Below the pieces are notes generated by a model. That model saw only the letters and a program-made list of their open reading frames with translations. It had not been told where the DNA came from and searched no databases. Positions 8,908-18,222 of a DNA stretch of 60,581 nucleotides are shown here, piece by piece. Made by a program: the position numbers and the translations under genes. The stretch is from Clostridiales bacterium mt11 (lineage in GTDB: Bacteria > Bacillota > Clostridia > Tissierellales > Tepidimicrobiaceae). Numbering within the stretch: the stretch's first letter is position 1; each line of letters begins with the position of its first letter. Location: positions 398,305 through 458,885 of the forward strand of contig LN874946.1 of the NCBI GenBank assembly GCA_001282665.1. The letters are read 5' to 3'.

Positions 8908-9420
8908 ATGAAAAATTATTTTTATACAACGGAAATAGCTAATAAAATAAAGGAATTATTAGATGAAAAGCTACCAATTGAGGTAGCTAAAAATATCTCT
9001 GTAGGAGATTTTACCGTATTACCAGCACCAGATAAACTAGAAGAATACTTGCCAGCAGTTATTATTAATCTTAGTGATAATGATGTGGTTGATAGTAACA
9101 TCAGTTTGGATATATATAGTCAACAATACACTTACGACATACACTATTTATTTCCCTATAGACTAAGAGAATTTGAAGATACTCCAATTGAAGCTATAAA
9201 AAGTGCTGAATATATAGCTAATGTCTTAATGAATTATAGGACATTAAATGATTTCACTATAGATCCTACAGAGAATGAAGCAGGAGGACAAGTAATAACT
9301 AGTGCTATATCAAATTTAAGCTTTGATAATGCAGAAACAAAGTTATTTAGGGCCTTAGAAGTACCATCTTATATTGTTCATATTGAATATTATTTAGCAT
9401 TTAGAACTTTTAGAGGATAG
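8908..9420 (+). CDS. Probable tail terminator (XkdJ / YqbJ-like)
   Basis: At 170 residues and in the slot just before the tail tube, this fits the tail terminator that caps the tube and joins it to the head. Sequence features are modest: an N-terminal helix, central strands (YTYDIHYLFPYRLREFE) and a C-terminal strand pair. The assignment is mainly by position. Confidence 0.65.
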   Translation: MKNYFYTTEIANKIKELLDEKLPIEVAKNISVGDFTVLPAPDKLEEYLPAVIINLSDNDVVDSNISLDIYSQQYTYDIHYLFPYRLREFEDTPIEAIKSAEYIANVLMNYRTLNDFTIDPTENEAGGQVITSAISNLSFDNAETKLFRALEVPSYIVHIEYYLAFRTFRG

Positions 9421-9433
9421 GAGGGTTATAACT

Positions 9434-9697
9434 GTGAAAAAAATTATTTTTAAAGGTTTAGGACCTACTGGGAATGTGGTCCATGAAGAAAATATTATAG
9501 AAGATGGAGCTATAGTTAAAGTAGAAGATGAAGTTGCGAAAGCTTATATTAAAGCGGGATTAGCCTATGAAGTTATAGATGAACTTGAAGCTATAAAAAT
9601 ACAAGAGCAGGTTAGAAAAAATAAGGAAAGAAGAAAGGAAGTGTCAAAGGCCGTAGGGGAAAAGGCTATAGGAGAAAAGAAGGGAGGAAATAAATAA
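9434..9697 (+). CDS. Small phage protein before the tail tube
   Basis: The 87-residue protein has a short beta-rich N-terminal part and a long Lys/Arg-rich helical tail. It starts at GTG 9434 behind GAGGGTT and its last base overlaps the ATG of the tail tube gene, so the two are translationally coupled. Its overall layout resembles the gene at 7198. Function unknown. Confidence 0.55.
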   Translation: MKKIIFKGLGPTGNVVHEENIIEDGAIVKVEDEVAKAYIKAGLAYEVIDELEAIKIQEQVRKNKERRKEVSKAVGEKAIGEKKGGNK

Positions 9698-10527
9698 TGG
9701 CACAAGAAAGGTTGTCGAAAAGGATTAACATAGGTGTAGCTGATATTACATTTACACCTGACGATTCTAGTATTCCTATTTATTTAGGACTTACAAAGGG
9801 TGGAACTAAACTAGAATACAATCCAGAATATTATGATATAGAATCTGATCAAACCGGAAAAACACCTCTAGATAGTATTTTAATAGGTGAAGCTGTAAAA
9901 GTCACTGCTAATTTGTTAGACACTTCCCTTGAACATATATCAGCTGTAGTACCTACAGCTGATAAAGAAGAAGAAGGTGGAAAAATAAAAGCAGTAACCT
10001 TTGGAAGAAGACCAGGATTAAGATTAGGAGATAAAGCAGGAGTTTTAAGAGTACATCCTGTAAGTGCAGGAGTAGGAAGAACAGATAAAGATGTTATTGT
10101 ATATAGAGCTGCCAATAAAGCAAGTTTGGAGTTAGCTTATGAACTAGAAAATGAATGGGTAATACCATGTGAATTCGTTGGTTATCCTGATGATTTTAGA
10201 CCGGAAGGCGATCAGCTGTTTAGGATAGGAGAATATACTCATTATAAAGAACCTAAGAAGCGTATAATTTCATTTTGGATTACACCTGCAAATCCAGATG
10301 TAAAAGTAGGTTCTACAATAAAATTTAAAGCTAATGCAATGTATGAAGATGGAACAGCAGAGGATTTAACAAATAAAGCAAAATGGATTAGTTCTGAAGA
10401 AGAAGTTGCTACTATTAAATTAGATGGTAATGAAGCTGTAGCAACAGGAGTAAGCACTGGAACAGTAGTTATACAAGCACAATTAACAGGGTATTCAAGT
10501 TCAACTACTCTTGTAGTTAATGGATAA
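9697..10527 (+). CDS. Major tail tube protein with C-terminal Ig-like domain
   Basis: Residues 1 to about 190 form the tail tube protein of a non-contractile tail: the start RINIGVADITFTP, the GGTKLEYNPEYYDIESDQTG segment (20 residues) and ELENEWVIPCEFVGYPDD are typical. After the linker ISFWITPANPDVKVG comes a bacterial Ig-like (Big_2) domain to residue 276 (AKWISSEEEVATI, GTVVIQAQL). Such domains decorate the tail surface and are thought to aid weak binding to cell surfaces. No sheath gene is present, which supports a siphovirus. Confidence 0.87.
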   Translation: MAQERLSKRINIGVADITFTPDDSSIPIYLGLTKGGTKLEYNPEYYDIESDQTGKTPLDSILIGEAVKVTANLLDTSLEHISAVVPTADKEEEGGKIKAVTFGRRPGLRLGDKAGVLRVHPVSAGVGRTDKDVIVYRAANKASLELAYELENEWVIPCEFVGYPDDFRPEGDQLFRIGEYTHYKEPKKRIISFWITPANPDVKVGSTIKFKANAMYEDGTAEDLTNKAKWISSEEEVATIKLDGNEAVATGVSTGTVVIQAQLTGYSSSTTLVVNG

Positions 10528-10556
10528 TATAAATAATATCAGGAGGTTTAAGTAAT

Positions 10557-10961
10557 ATGAAAACTATTAAACTTAATAATATTGAAGTTAAAATTAGAAG
10601 AGCTAAAGTAAAAGAAATAAAAGAGCTTATAAAAGATATGGCTGCCAAGATTACAGAGGTAGCCAATTTTATTTATCAAAAGCCTATGACAGATGATGAG
10701 TTTATAAACTCTTTGCCAGAATTTATTATAGAAAACATAGAGTTCTTTGAAAAGTATGTATTAAAATTTACTATTGATTTTACTCAAGATAACTTTGATG
10801 ATTTAGATTTCTTAGATTCTTTAAAACTTGTAAAAGAGATCGTTATTCATAACGGAATAAGTGAGGATTTTATTAAAAGTTTTTTTTACAACTTAAAGAA
10901 AACTTTAAAGGAACAAACAAAGGACGAGTTTGTGAAGGAGATTCCCAACGTAGAAGTTTAG
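10557..10961 (+). CDS. Tail assembly chaperone, short form (gpG-like)
   Basis: The 134-residue, mostly helical protein lies between the tail tube and tape measure genes, the standard site of the tail assembly chaperone that coats the tape measure during tube growth. The sequence T TTA AAG at 10904-10910 is a classic -1 slippery heptamer in the correct frame. Ribosomes that slip there would extend the protein to 11275 (see next entry). A run of eight T at 10880-10887 is a second possible slip site. Confidence 0.85.
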   Translation: MKTIKLNNIEVKIRRAKVKEIKELIKDMAAKITEVANFIYQKPMTDDEFINSLPEFIIENIEFFEKYVLKFTIDFTQDNFDDLDFLDSLKLVKEIVIHNGISEDFIKSFFYNLKKTLKEQTKDEFVKEIPNVEV

Positions 10962-11275
10962 AGGAATTAGGAGAAGATTTTATTTACACAACACTAGATA
11001 TTATTATACAGGACTATAAATGGACTATTGATTATATTTACAACTTAGATTTTTATGATTTTCTAATGATCTATAAAAAAATAAAAGAAAGAGAAGAAAA
11101 CAAAGCATTATTTGAACTAAGAAGACTACAATTGCTAACTCAAGCTATACATTCAACGGAACCACAAAACTTTATAGATGAATTAGAAGATATTATAAAT
11201 AATGAACCTTCAAAAGAGATTATAGGAGATCTAGAGGAACTAGAAAAATTGAAACATACAAGAGAGGTGGTGTAG
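10557..11275 (+). CDS. Tail assembly chaperone, frameshifted long form (gpGT-like)
   Basis: The frame -1 to the short form is open from before the slip site through the TAG at 11273-11275. Slippage at TTTAAAG (10904-10910) would join 118 residues of the short form to 121 new residues that include DFIYTTLDIIIQDYKWTIDY and a Lys/Glu-rich helix. The extension has no start codon of its own until ATG 11066, well inside the conserved part. In lambda and many Gram-positive siphophages this G/GT pair is made by programmed frameshifting at a fixed ratio. The slip site is read from sequence; its use is inferred. Confidence 0.8.
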
Positions 11276-13741
11276 TTGCAAGAAAATAAAGTAAGGGTTG
11301 TCTTTGAAGCCATATTAGATAAATTTAAAAACAATGTGAAAGAAGCAGCTAAGGTAACATTAGAGATAGGAGAAGCTGGAGAAAAAGCATCTAAAAAAGT
11401 AAATTTTGATGATGCAAACGAAAGTGTGAATACTCTTGAAAAAAATCTAAATAAGTTAAAAGGGACTTTAAAGACCATAACTGTAGGTTATATTGGAAAA
11501 AAGTTATTTGATATTAATAAGGAAAATATAGAGTACTTTGCGAACTTCCAAGAAGGAATGAAAGCTGTTCATACTCTTCTTCCTGATATGACGGAAGCAG
11601 CACTAGAAGAAATGTCTAAACAGGCTAAGCAATTTGCTATAGATATGAAAGTGTTACCTGAGCACATCACCCCTGCCCTTTATGATGCTATTTCAGCTGG
11701 AGTTCCTGATGTTGAAGCATTTGATTTTCTAAAAGATGCTCAAATAGCAGCTAGAGGTGGCCGTACAGATATAGCTACAAGTGTTGATTTTCTTACAAAT
11801 GTTGTGAATGCATATGGTAGAGAAGTTATAACTGCAAAGGAAGCCTCTGACGCTATGTTTGTAGCTATGAGAAATGGAAAGGTTTCCTTTGCCGAAATGG
11901 CTGCTCAGATGTATAGTGTTATACCAGCAGCCTCAGCTATAGAATTACCATTTGATAATATTGTCGCAGCTGTAGGTAGAATGGGAGCACAAAGTATTCC
12001 AGTGGCGCAGGCAACCACTCAATTAGGTGCATTCCTAAAGGAATTATCAAGTGCTGATTCTAAAGCAGGAGATATATTTCGTCAAGCTACTAAAAAGACT
12101 TTAAGAGAATTTATAGCAGAGGGAAACAATCTACAAGATATCATAATGGTCATGGATGCAGCGGCAAAACAATTAAAGGTAGAAGCTTCGAATTTATTTG
12201 GATCTAAAGAAGCAGGAAGTGTAGTTTTATCTCTTACAGAAGGTAAAGAGGAATTTGCTAAGGACCTTCTAGATATGCAAAATGCAGCAGGTGCTACAGA
12301 GGAAGCTTATAATAAACTAAATAACACTATGAGAGCTACATTTGATGGAATACAGTCTAAAATAGCTGTATTTAAATTAAATGTAGCAGATAAATACTTC
12401 CCACAAGTGCAGGATGCAGCAGATAAATTAGATGAAAGTCTTAAGAGAATGGGCGAAAATGGAACTTTAGACAGGTTAGCTCAAAGCATAGGGAACATAA
12501 TAGCAACAATAATAACGCAATTTGATAATATACTTAACAATTTGGACAATATAATAGCAAAAATAGATAGTTTAGCAAGTTTCATAGAAGGAAGATTACC
12601 GGCTATTATCACAGTAGTTAAAAACCTTGCAAAGGCTTTTATATTTCTTAAGTCGGTTATGCTTGTCGCTGATTTTGTAAAATTATTAGCGAATCCTGCC
12701 GGAATAGCAATAGCTGTAATAGGAGCATTAATATTTGCTATTATTAAATTATCTATTAAATATGAAGGATTTCATAATTTTTTAATAGTAAGTTTTCAAG
12801 GAATAAAATTATTGTTTTTAATTCTAGCGAAGGCTATAGTATGGGGAATTGACAAAATTTTAAAAGCACTTAGTAAGTTGTTAGGCTGGATTCCAGGAAT
12901 AGGAGATGCAATTAAAGCTGCAGCAGACAAATCTAGTGAGGAACTAAGCAGATTAAATTCGGAGATAGATGATACCATAGAAAAAATACAAGGATTAAAT
13001 AATCAAAAAGTAGAGGTTGAATTTGAAGTTACTAATGCTGATTATGAAAAGGAAAAAGATTTTATTTTTGATCCTAAGAGGCCAATAAAAGATCAGTTAA
13101 AAGAACGTGGTTTAGATAAAAATGATGAATCAAAACCGAATATAAATGTAGAAGGCGTTAAAGTATCAGATAATTTATCTTCTGGCAAAGGAATCAAAAA
13201 GAAAATAACCATACATGATAGAATTAGAGATGTAGAGGATAAATATAGTCCAGATATTGATTTATATGAAAGTAGAGCAGAACTATCAAAAGTAAAAGAT
13301 GATAAGGATGGTATAAGATCAAACAAAAATCTTATAGCTGAATCACTTAGGCGACAGGCTAATGATTTACTAAATCTACAAATGAAAAGTAAAGGTCAGG
13401 ATGCTAAAATAGTTGAAGCAGCAAGAAATAAGATATTGATAAAAATAGAGGAAACTTTAAAAGGAATAAATGAGAGCGTAAATAAGATAGTAGGTGATTT
13501 TAATACACCGAGTGATTTAAGGGTGTTAACTGAGTACCAATATAAAGTAGAAAAAGCTGATAACAAGCTTAGTAAAAGGCTAGTGTATTCTCCTGATATA
13601 AGTATGTATTTAACTATAGAAGATACTGGGGAAAAAGGAGTTGCACAAGTAAAAGATGAAATTAATCATTTCACTAGTGCAATATTTGACAACAAAAACG
13701 ATTTAGTTACCAAATTTATGCAAGATGTGACAAGAAATTAG
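11276..13741 (+). CDS. Tail tape measure protein
   Basis: This 821-residue protein fixes tail length and is ejected on infection. Residues about 85-400 contain the phage tail tape measure core with DVEAFDFLKDAQIAARGG and an Ala-rich helical region. Hydrophobic segments around residues 455-510 would form the membrane-active part. Long coiled coils occupy both ends. Start TTG 11276 abuts the previous stop and has GAGGTGGTG upstream. The length predicts a rather short siphovirus tail. Confidence 0.92.
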   Translation: MQENKVRVVFEAILDKFKNNVKEAAKVTLEIGEAGEKASKKVNFDDANESVNTLEKNLNKLKGTLKTITVGYIGKKLFDINKENIEYFANFQEGMKAVHTLLPDMTEAALEEMSKQAKQFAIDMKVLPEHITPALYDAISAGVPDVEAFDFLKDAQIAARGGRTDIATSVDFLTNVVNAYGREVITAKEASDAMFVAMRNGKVSFAEMAAQMYSVIPAASAIELPFDNIVAAVGRMGAQSIPVAQATTQLGAFLKELSSADSKAGDIFRQATKKTLREFIAEGNNLQDIIMVMDAAAKQLKVEASNLFGSKEAGSVVLSLTEGKEEFAKDLLDMQNAAGATEEAYNKLNNTMRATFDGIQSKIAVFKLNVADKYFPQVQDAADKLDESLKRMGENGTLDRLAQSIGNIIATIITQFDNILNNLDNIIAKIDSLASFIEGRLPAIITVVKNLAKAFIFLKSVMLVADFVKLLANPAGIAIAVIGALIFAIIKLSIKYEGFHNFLIVSFQGIKLLFLILAKAIVWGIDKILKALSKLLGWIPGIGDAIKAAADKSSEELSRLNSEIDDTIEKIQGLNNQKVEVEFEVTNADYEKEKDFIFDPKRPIKDQLKERGLDKNDESKPNINVEGVKVSDNLSSGKGIKKKITIHDRIRDVEDKYSPDIDLYESRAELSKVKDDKDGIRSNKNLIAESLRRQANDLLNLQMKSKGQDAKIVEAARNKILIKIEETLKGINESVNKIVGDFNTPSDLRVLTEYQYKVEKADNKLSKRLVYSPDISMYLTIEDTGEKGVAQVKDEINHFTSAIFDNKNDLVTKFMQDVTRN

Positions 13742-13749
13742 AATATTAT

Positions 13750-13778
13750 CAACAAATCTCTTTTATTTTATGTATAAT
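13750..13778 (+). promoter_or_regulatory. Probable promoter of the tail-module moron
   Basis: A perfect -10 box TATAAT at 13773-13778 lies in the gap after the tape measure gene. The -35 region 17 bases upstream (CAACAA, 13750-13755) is weak, so strength is uncertain. Together with the terminator at 15304 it would make the next two genes an autonomous unit that can be expressed in the lysogen. Confidence 0.45.
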
Positions 13779-13813
13779 GGAAATATATACATAAAATAAA
13801 AGGGGGAATAAAT

Positions 13814-14437
13814 GTGGGATGCTTAGCAATCATAGTATTAGCTATAGTTATAAGCTCTATCATGGATTATGCTTATTTGCTTATCACTTTTCTCATAATT
13901 GGACTCATTATCTCAATAATAGTTGGAAAAAGCAATAAGAAAAAGGCTATTGAAAGAGCTAATGAGATTGAAATTATATCTAGGAAAATGGATAGTGATG
14001 GCATCCCTATTGTGGATACATCATTAATCTTGAGTCCAAGAGAGAAGTGCCATTATCAGGGGAAAGGAATAAGATTAATAACTTCAAGAAGAATTACGAG
14101 ATACGAAGGGAAATCTTCTGTTGCAAGTTTAAGAATAGCAAAAGGTCTCACAGTTAGAACTGGTAGTTCAAGAGGTGTGCCGATAAGAGAGGATGTGAGC
14201 GATAAATATCAAGGAGAAATTGCAATTACAAATAAAAGGATTGTTTTCTTAGGAGATAAAGGATTTGAGTTTTCGTATGATGATATAACAGCTTTAGATT
14301 ATTACTCTGATGCGATAGCTTTTCAAGTTAATAGCAAACGATATGTAATATCTTCTACTGAAATAGATTATATACAAATTATAATCGATAAAGTAATGGA
14401 ACAAGATGCCCTGTATTATGGTGCAAAAAATAAATAA
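13814..14437 (+). CDS. Membrane protein with PH-like domain (moron)
   Basis: Two closely spaced hydrophobic segments at residues 2-40 would anchor the protein in the membrane. The rest is cytoplasmic and resembles bacterial PH-like domains: two repeated strands-and-turn units with ITSRRITRYEG near residue 95 and ITNKRIVFLGDKGFEFSYDD near 140, a pattern seen in YdjM/short-PH proteins. The start is GTG 13814 behind AGGGGGAATAA. It has no expected role in tail building and sits between tape measure and Dit genes behind its own promoter, so it is best read as lysogen-expressed cargo. Function unknown. Confidence 0.6.
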   Translation: MGCLAIIVLAIVISSIMDYAYLLITFLIIGLIISIIVGKSNKKKAIERANEIEIISRKMDSDGIPIVDTSLILSPREKCHYQGKGIRLITSRRITRYEGKSSVASLRIAKGLTVRTGSSRGVPIREDVSDKYQGEIAITNKRIVFLGDKGFEFSYDDITALDYYSDAIAFQVNSKRYVISSTEIDYIQIIIDKVMEQDALYYGAKNK

Positions 14438-14511
14438 TGAAATAGGTCGAGGGGTTTTATTAGAATCCAGCCTCTACTAAACTCATAGAAGACATGAAAG
14501 GGAGGAATTAA

Positions 14512-15267
14512 ATGAATAATAATACTTTTTACTCTATCATGCTACAAGCTTGTTTGAGTGGAACTATGATTTATTTAATAACAATAGCAATAATATTTTT
14601 CACTAAAAGGGCTAAAAATAAAGAGGTCACAACAGCTTCTATAGTAATTTCTGCGATAATAATCTATGGACTAGTATTTACAGGAGTTTACGTAGAGCTG
14701 ACTGAGGATTCAAGTGTTGAGTCTGAACTAGTAGTTAATGATAGTATAAAACAGGATGGAGTTAAAGCGAATACCCTTCCTAAATATGAAAGAATTGAGA
14801 CAGAAGAGGTTCATTATGCGAACATAGAAAGATTTGTGATAAAAGTTTTAATTAAAGATGAGGTTTCAAAACAACAGTTGATTGATATTAGTGAAGAGAT
14901 AGTAAATGAAACAATAAATCAAAGAAGAACTTTTCATGCATTGGCAATACACTATTATACTCATATGGAATTAGTAAACAATCGAGCATCTCTTGGAATA
15001 TTCACCTATGCTCCAAATGGTAGATGGAAAGATGCCAGTGAAGCCAAGTCGGATTTTTCAAATTTCTTAGGAGATACTACAGAATTAATTGAGAAAAATT
15101 GGGAAGATAAACCTACTGATCAAGAAATAAGGATGTACCAAGATTATGATGGCTTTGAGATGAGAGATGATGGGATTAAGTTTGTTGCTGAAAAGTATAA
15201 TATAAGTGAAGGCGAGGCCAAAAATCATATAGATAGAGTATATCATTGGATATATAATATAAAATAA
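14512..15267 (+). CDS. Membrane protein of unknown function (moron)
   Basis: Two transmembrane segments at about residues 10-30 and 43-60 are followed by an extracellular or cytoplasmic domain of about 180 residues with the block LGIFTYAPNGRWKDASEAK. That block recalls DUF4875-like proteins, a tentative match. A good ribosome binding site (GGGAGGAATTAA) precedes the start. It is followed by a strong terminator, so it ends the moron unit that begins near 13.75 kb. Confidence 0.6.
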   Translation: MNNNTFYSIMLQACLSGTMIYLITIAIIFFTKRAKNKEVTTASIVISAIIIYGLVFTGVYVELTEDSSVESELVVNDSIKQDGVKANTLPKYERIETEEVHYANIERFVIKVLIKDEVSKQQLIDISEEIVNETINQRRTFHALAIHYYTHMELVNNRASLGIFTYAPNGRWKDASEAKSDFSNFLGDTTELIEKNWEDKPTDQEIRMYQDYDGFEMRDDGIKFVAEKYNISEGEAKNHIDRVYHWIYNIK

Positions 15268-15303
15268 TGACTATTTATATAAGATAGAGATAGTAAAAAA
15301 AGA

Positions 15304-15333
15304 AAAAAGCACTCTTAGTTGAGTGCTTTTTAA
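15304..15333 (+). terminator. Terminator closing the moron unit
   Basis: An 11-bp perfect stem AAAAAGCACTC/GAGTGCTTTTT with a 6-base loop ends in T residues. It isolates the two membrane-protein genes from the distal tail genes. Confidence 0.85.
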
Positions 15334-15356
15334 ATTCTCAAAAGGCAGGTGAATAT

Positions 15357-16169
15357 ATGAGAAGTTTATTAAAGCATCATAAACTAAACTTGATTCAAGC
15401 AAGACATAAAAAAATAATCGAAGACACTTTTGAAAGTGGATTGGGAGAGTGGAAAGTAATAGAGGGAGATTGGCATAAGGTAACGGTAGATACTAATGAG
15501 GATAAAAAAACAGGAATAGAAGGAGATTTCCTTATTAATTCAGCTGGTAGCTATTATGGGGGAGTTGTAGAAAGAAATGTAGAATTAAATAATTATGGTG
15601 AGATAGTATTTGAAAGATATATAAAGAATGATAATGTGAAGACTGGTACAAATAAGCTTAACTTTTATATAGATAATATACTTAAATTAAGTATAGATGG
15701 ACCAACTCCCTGGAGAAGAATAGAACCTATAGGCATTTCTCCGGGTAAGCATAAGATAAAGTTTGAATATATAGTTAATGGAGGACAAAATCCTATAGGT
15801 AAAAGTGGTATATTTGATACTTTCACTATATGGGAAGGAAGAACAATAAACACTACTATAGCTAAATATACTCCTCCTAGACCTCATAAGCAAATAGCAC
15901 AAACTAAAACTTTAAGAGGATATACAAGGTTCCAAGAAATGACTGAAAGTGATACTGAAATAAACTTTTCAGCCATATTCGATGGAGCTTCTTTTTTAGA
16001 ATTTATGGTTAATAATGATAAAATCTTTTATTTTGTAGATGAATTTGGAGTATGTTATAGAGGAATATTCCCAAGCAATATAGAGCCAGAATCCAAAGCC
16101 TTAAATTCTTTATATTATATAAACTTAAATATGATATGCCCACAAAAGGTAGGTGTAGGATTTGTATAG
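15357..16169 (+). CDS. Distal tail protein (Dit-like) with jelly-roll insertion
   Basis: Located right after the tape measure module and before the tail hub, this is probably the distal tail protein. Residues about 20-160 look like a jelly-roll or carbohydrate-binding domain (DTFESGLGEWKVIEGDWHKV, then TIWEGRT), with the typical start of such repeats. The C-terminal 100 residues (FVDEFGVCYRGIFPSNIEPE, ending in CPQKVGVGFV) match the Dit-like tail family C-terminus. The stop overlaps the next start by 8 bases. Confidence 0.65.
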   Translation: MRSLLKHHKLNLIQARHKKIIEDTFESGLGEWKVIEGDWHKVTVDTNEDKKTGIEGDFLINSAGSYYGGVVERNVELNNYGEIVFERYIKNDNVKTGTNKLNFYIDNILKLSIDGPTPWRRIEPIGISPGKHKIKFEYIVNGGQNPIGKSGIFDTFTIWEGRTINTTIAKYTPPRPHKQIAQTKTLRGYTRFQEMTESDTEINFSAIFDGASFLEFMVNNDKIFYFVDEFGVCYRGIFPSNIEPESKALNSLYYINLNMICPQKVGVGFV

Positions 16170-17814
16170 GTTTACAAGAGAATTTCTTGAATATCTAGCA
16201 GATAAACTTCAAATAGGAGATAACTCCCCAAATTATGATATGAGGATATATAAAAAAATAAACAACAATGAATATGATAGCACTCCTGTTAGGCTTGGGA
16301 AAGATATTTTTACTATAGATATAGATCGGCGCTGGAATATGGCAGCAGACGAACTACAGGTAGGGATAAACAATATAAATGGGCAATATTCTCCTGATTA
16401 TAGTACAAAAAAATTATTTGACGGAGTAAATAAATTATATCCCAGTGGATATAACCAGGTACTTGTCCCCTTCAATCAAGTGGAAATAGACTTAGGTTAT
16501 AATGACCAGCTTGTTAGAATATTTACAGGACAACTGCAAGAAGTAGATATTAAAGAAGTCCCTCCTACAATTAATATAGCTGCTAAGAATGAATTTAGGA
16601 AACTACTTAAACCAATAGATCCTGTTTGGAGTAGAAGTTTAATATATGAAAATAAAAGGGCTATAGAAATAATTATAGATCTTTGTAAACGAGCTGGAGT
16701 AGACAATATAGTATTTGATATAGATGAAGTAGAAAATTTTGATTATACTATCGAAAAAGCAGAATTCGAGTTAGGAACTTTCTATAAGGATGCTATAGAT
16801 ACTATATTAGAAACTATGGGCCATAGGATTTATGCAGATAGATTTGGAGTAATGAAGATACAAAAATTAGAGGTTTATACACAGAAAGATGTTGAGCACT
16901 GGGAATTTAATGATTATGTTGATTTAAGCCAAGGGGGATATAAGATTGATTCATCCATTATTAGAAATAGAATTATAGTTCAGAGTGAAAGCAACTGGAA
17001 GGCATACGAAGATCCTTATTTAATTAACTATTGCAACGGAGAAAGAATTCCTATGGGAATAGAAGTACCCTGGGCAGAAACTGATGAACAAAAGAAAATG
17101 GTTGCTAATAATTTTTTTATTCAGATGAGAAGAAAGTTAAGAAGAATTACTATAGGGACTATAGGTAACCCTACTATGGATACCGGAGACTTAGCAAAGC
17201 TCAAGATGTTAATATCAACTGCTAATGATAAATATATGATAGTTGGTATTAGAAGTAGTTTTTCTGATAGTGGTTATTTTGATATTGTAGACCTTGAGTT
17301 TGTTTCAAAAGACGGAGAGATAGCAGTTGAAGCAAAAGGTGATTATGGAACTACAGAAGAAGGTACAAGGGATAAAAGTAATTTAGCTTATAGTACAAGA
17401 GATAAGATAGTAGATGAAGCTAAAAAATGGATAGGGACATATTATCAATGGGGCGGTAATAAAGCCTTTAATCCAAATCATTATGGATTAGACTGCTCAC
17501 ATTTTACTTATACAGTATATAGTAAGTTTGGACTTATGGATTACTATAGAACAGCAATAGGACAATATAATTGGGCCAAGAAAATAAATAAAGGCAATCT
17601 GCAAAAAGGGGATTTGGTATTCTATACTAATTCAAAAGGGACTGTTAATCATGTTGGTATTTATATAGGAAATGATAAAGTTATTAGTGCTAATGGAGGA
17701 GATTCAACAACTACAACTATAGGTAAGGCAAGGCAAAGAAATGCAAAGGTTAAAATACACAATTTAAATTATAGAAAAGGTAATATTTATTACGGAAAGG
17801 CACACAACATATAA
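16162..17814 (+). CDS. Tail hub protein with C-terminal NlpC/P60 peptidase
   Basis: Residues 1 to about 400 form a baseplate-hub (Tal/gp27-like) region. Residues about 412-550 are an NlpC/P60 cysteine peptidase: the nucleophile lies in GLDCSHFTYTVYSKFG, and the histidine in VNHVGIYIGNDKV. Such tail-tip enzymes open peptidoglycan during DNA entry, distinct from the lysis enzyme at 34125. The start is TTG 16162 inside the previous gene, preceded by AGGTAGGTGTAGGA. Confidence 0.85.
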   Translation: MYRFTREFLEYLADKLQIGDNSPNYDMRIYKKINNNEYDSTPVRLGKDIFTIDIDRRWNMAADELQVGINNINGQYSPDYSTKKLFDGVNKLYPSGYNQVLVPFNQVEIDLGYNDQLVRIFTGQLQEVDIKEVPPTINIAAKNEFRKLLKPIDPVWSRSLIYENKRAIEIIIDLCKRAGVDNIVFDIDEVENFDYTIEKAEFELGTFYKDAIDTILETMGHRIYADRFGVMKIQKLEVYTQKDVEHWEFNDYVDLSQGGYKIDSSIIRNRIIVQSESNWKAYEDPYLINYCNGERIPMGIEVPWAETDEQKKMVANNFFIQMRRKLRRITIGTIGNPTMDTGDLAKLKMLISTANDKYMIVGIRSSFSDSGYFDIVDLEFVSKDGEIAVEAKGDYGTTEEGTRDKSNLAYSTRDKIVDEAKKWIGTYYQWGGNKAFNPNHYGLDCSHFTYTVYSKFGLMDYYRTAIGQYNWAKKINKGNLQKGDLVFYTNSKGTVNHVGIYIGNDKVISANGGDSTTTTIGKARQRNAKVKIHNLNYRKGNIYYGKAHNI

Positions 17815-17826
17815 AGGAGAGTATAT

Positions 17827-18207
17827 ATGTCAAGATTTAATGATGTTAGAGAGCCTATTGAATATGTAGTAAATCAATACTTTCAGAAAAAGAAAACTAT
17901 AAATGCTAATATAGGAGAAGGTGCTACCTATACACCTAGTGGTGGAGATTATATAGATGAAAATTTACCACAAGCACCAGTTTATTTAATTAGAGATGAG
18001 AGTAATAAGCTTATAAAAGCTATTTATGGGAACTTAGAAGCCCTACTAGATGAAGACGAAGAAGCCGATCCTGTTATTTGGCAGCAGGAGCTTATAAGGA
18101 ATGAAGAAGGAAAATTAATATTAGTTATAACTACTTATCCTGATGGAGAGATGGTAGAAAATGAGTTGATTAGAAACTATGAAGGAAGATTAGAAAAGTA
18201 TATGTAA
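17827..18207 (+). CDS. Tail-tip protein of unknown function
   Basis: The 126-residue protein has no clear family. The first third is Asn/Gly-rich (ANIGEGATYTPSGGDYIDEN) and the second half has repeated strands containing ELIRNEEGKLILV and ELIRNYEGRLEKY, an internal duplication of about 30 residues. It follows the hub gene by 12 bases in the tail-tip operon. Confidence 0.5.
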   Translation: MSRFNDVREPIEYVVNQYFQKKKTINANIGEGATYTPSGGDYIDENLPQAPVYLIRDESNKLIKAIYGNLEALLDEDEEADPVIWQQELIRNEEGKLILVITTYPDGEMVENELIRNYEGRLEKYM

Positions 18208-18222
18208 AAGGAAAGTGATACT

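Noticed and set aside
9434..9697. Duplication of the small protein at 7198
   Set aside because: Both have a short strand-rich start and a charged tail, but I cannot align them with confidence.
10880..10887. Run of eight T as the main chaperone slip site
   Set aside because: It also allows a -1 shift into the open frame, but TTTAAAG at 10904 is the classic form and lies closer to the conserved extension. Kept only as an alternative.
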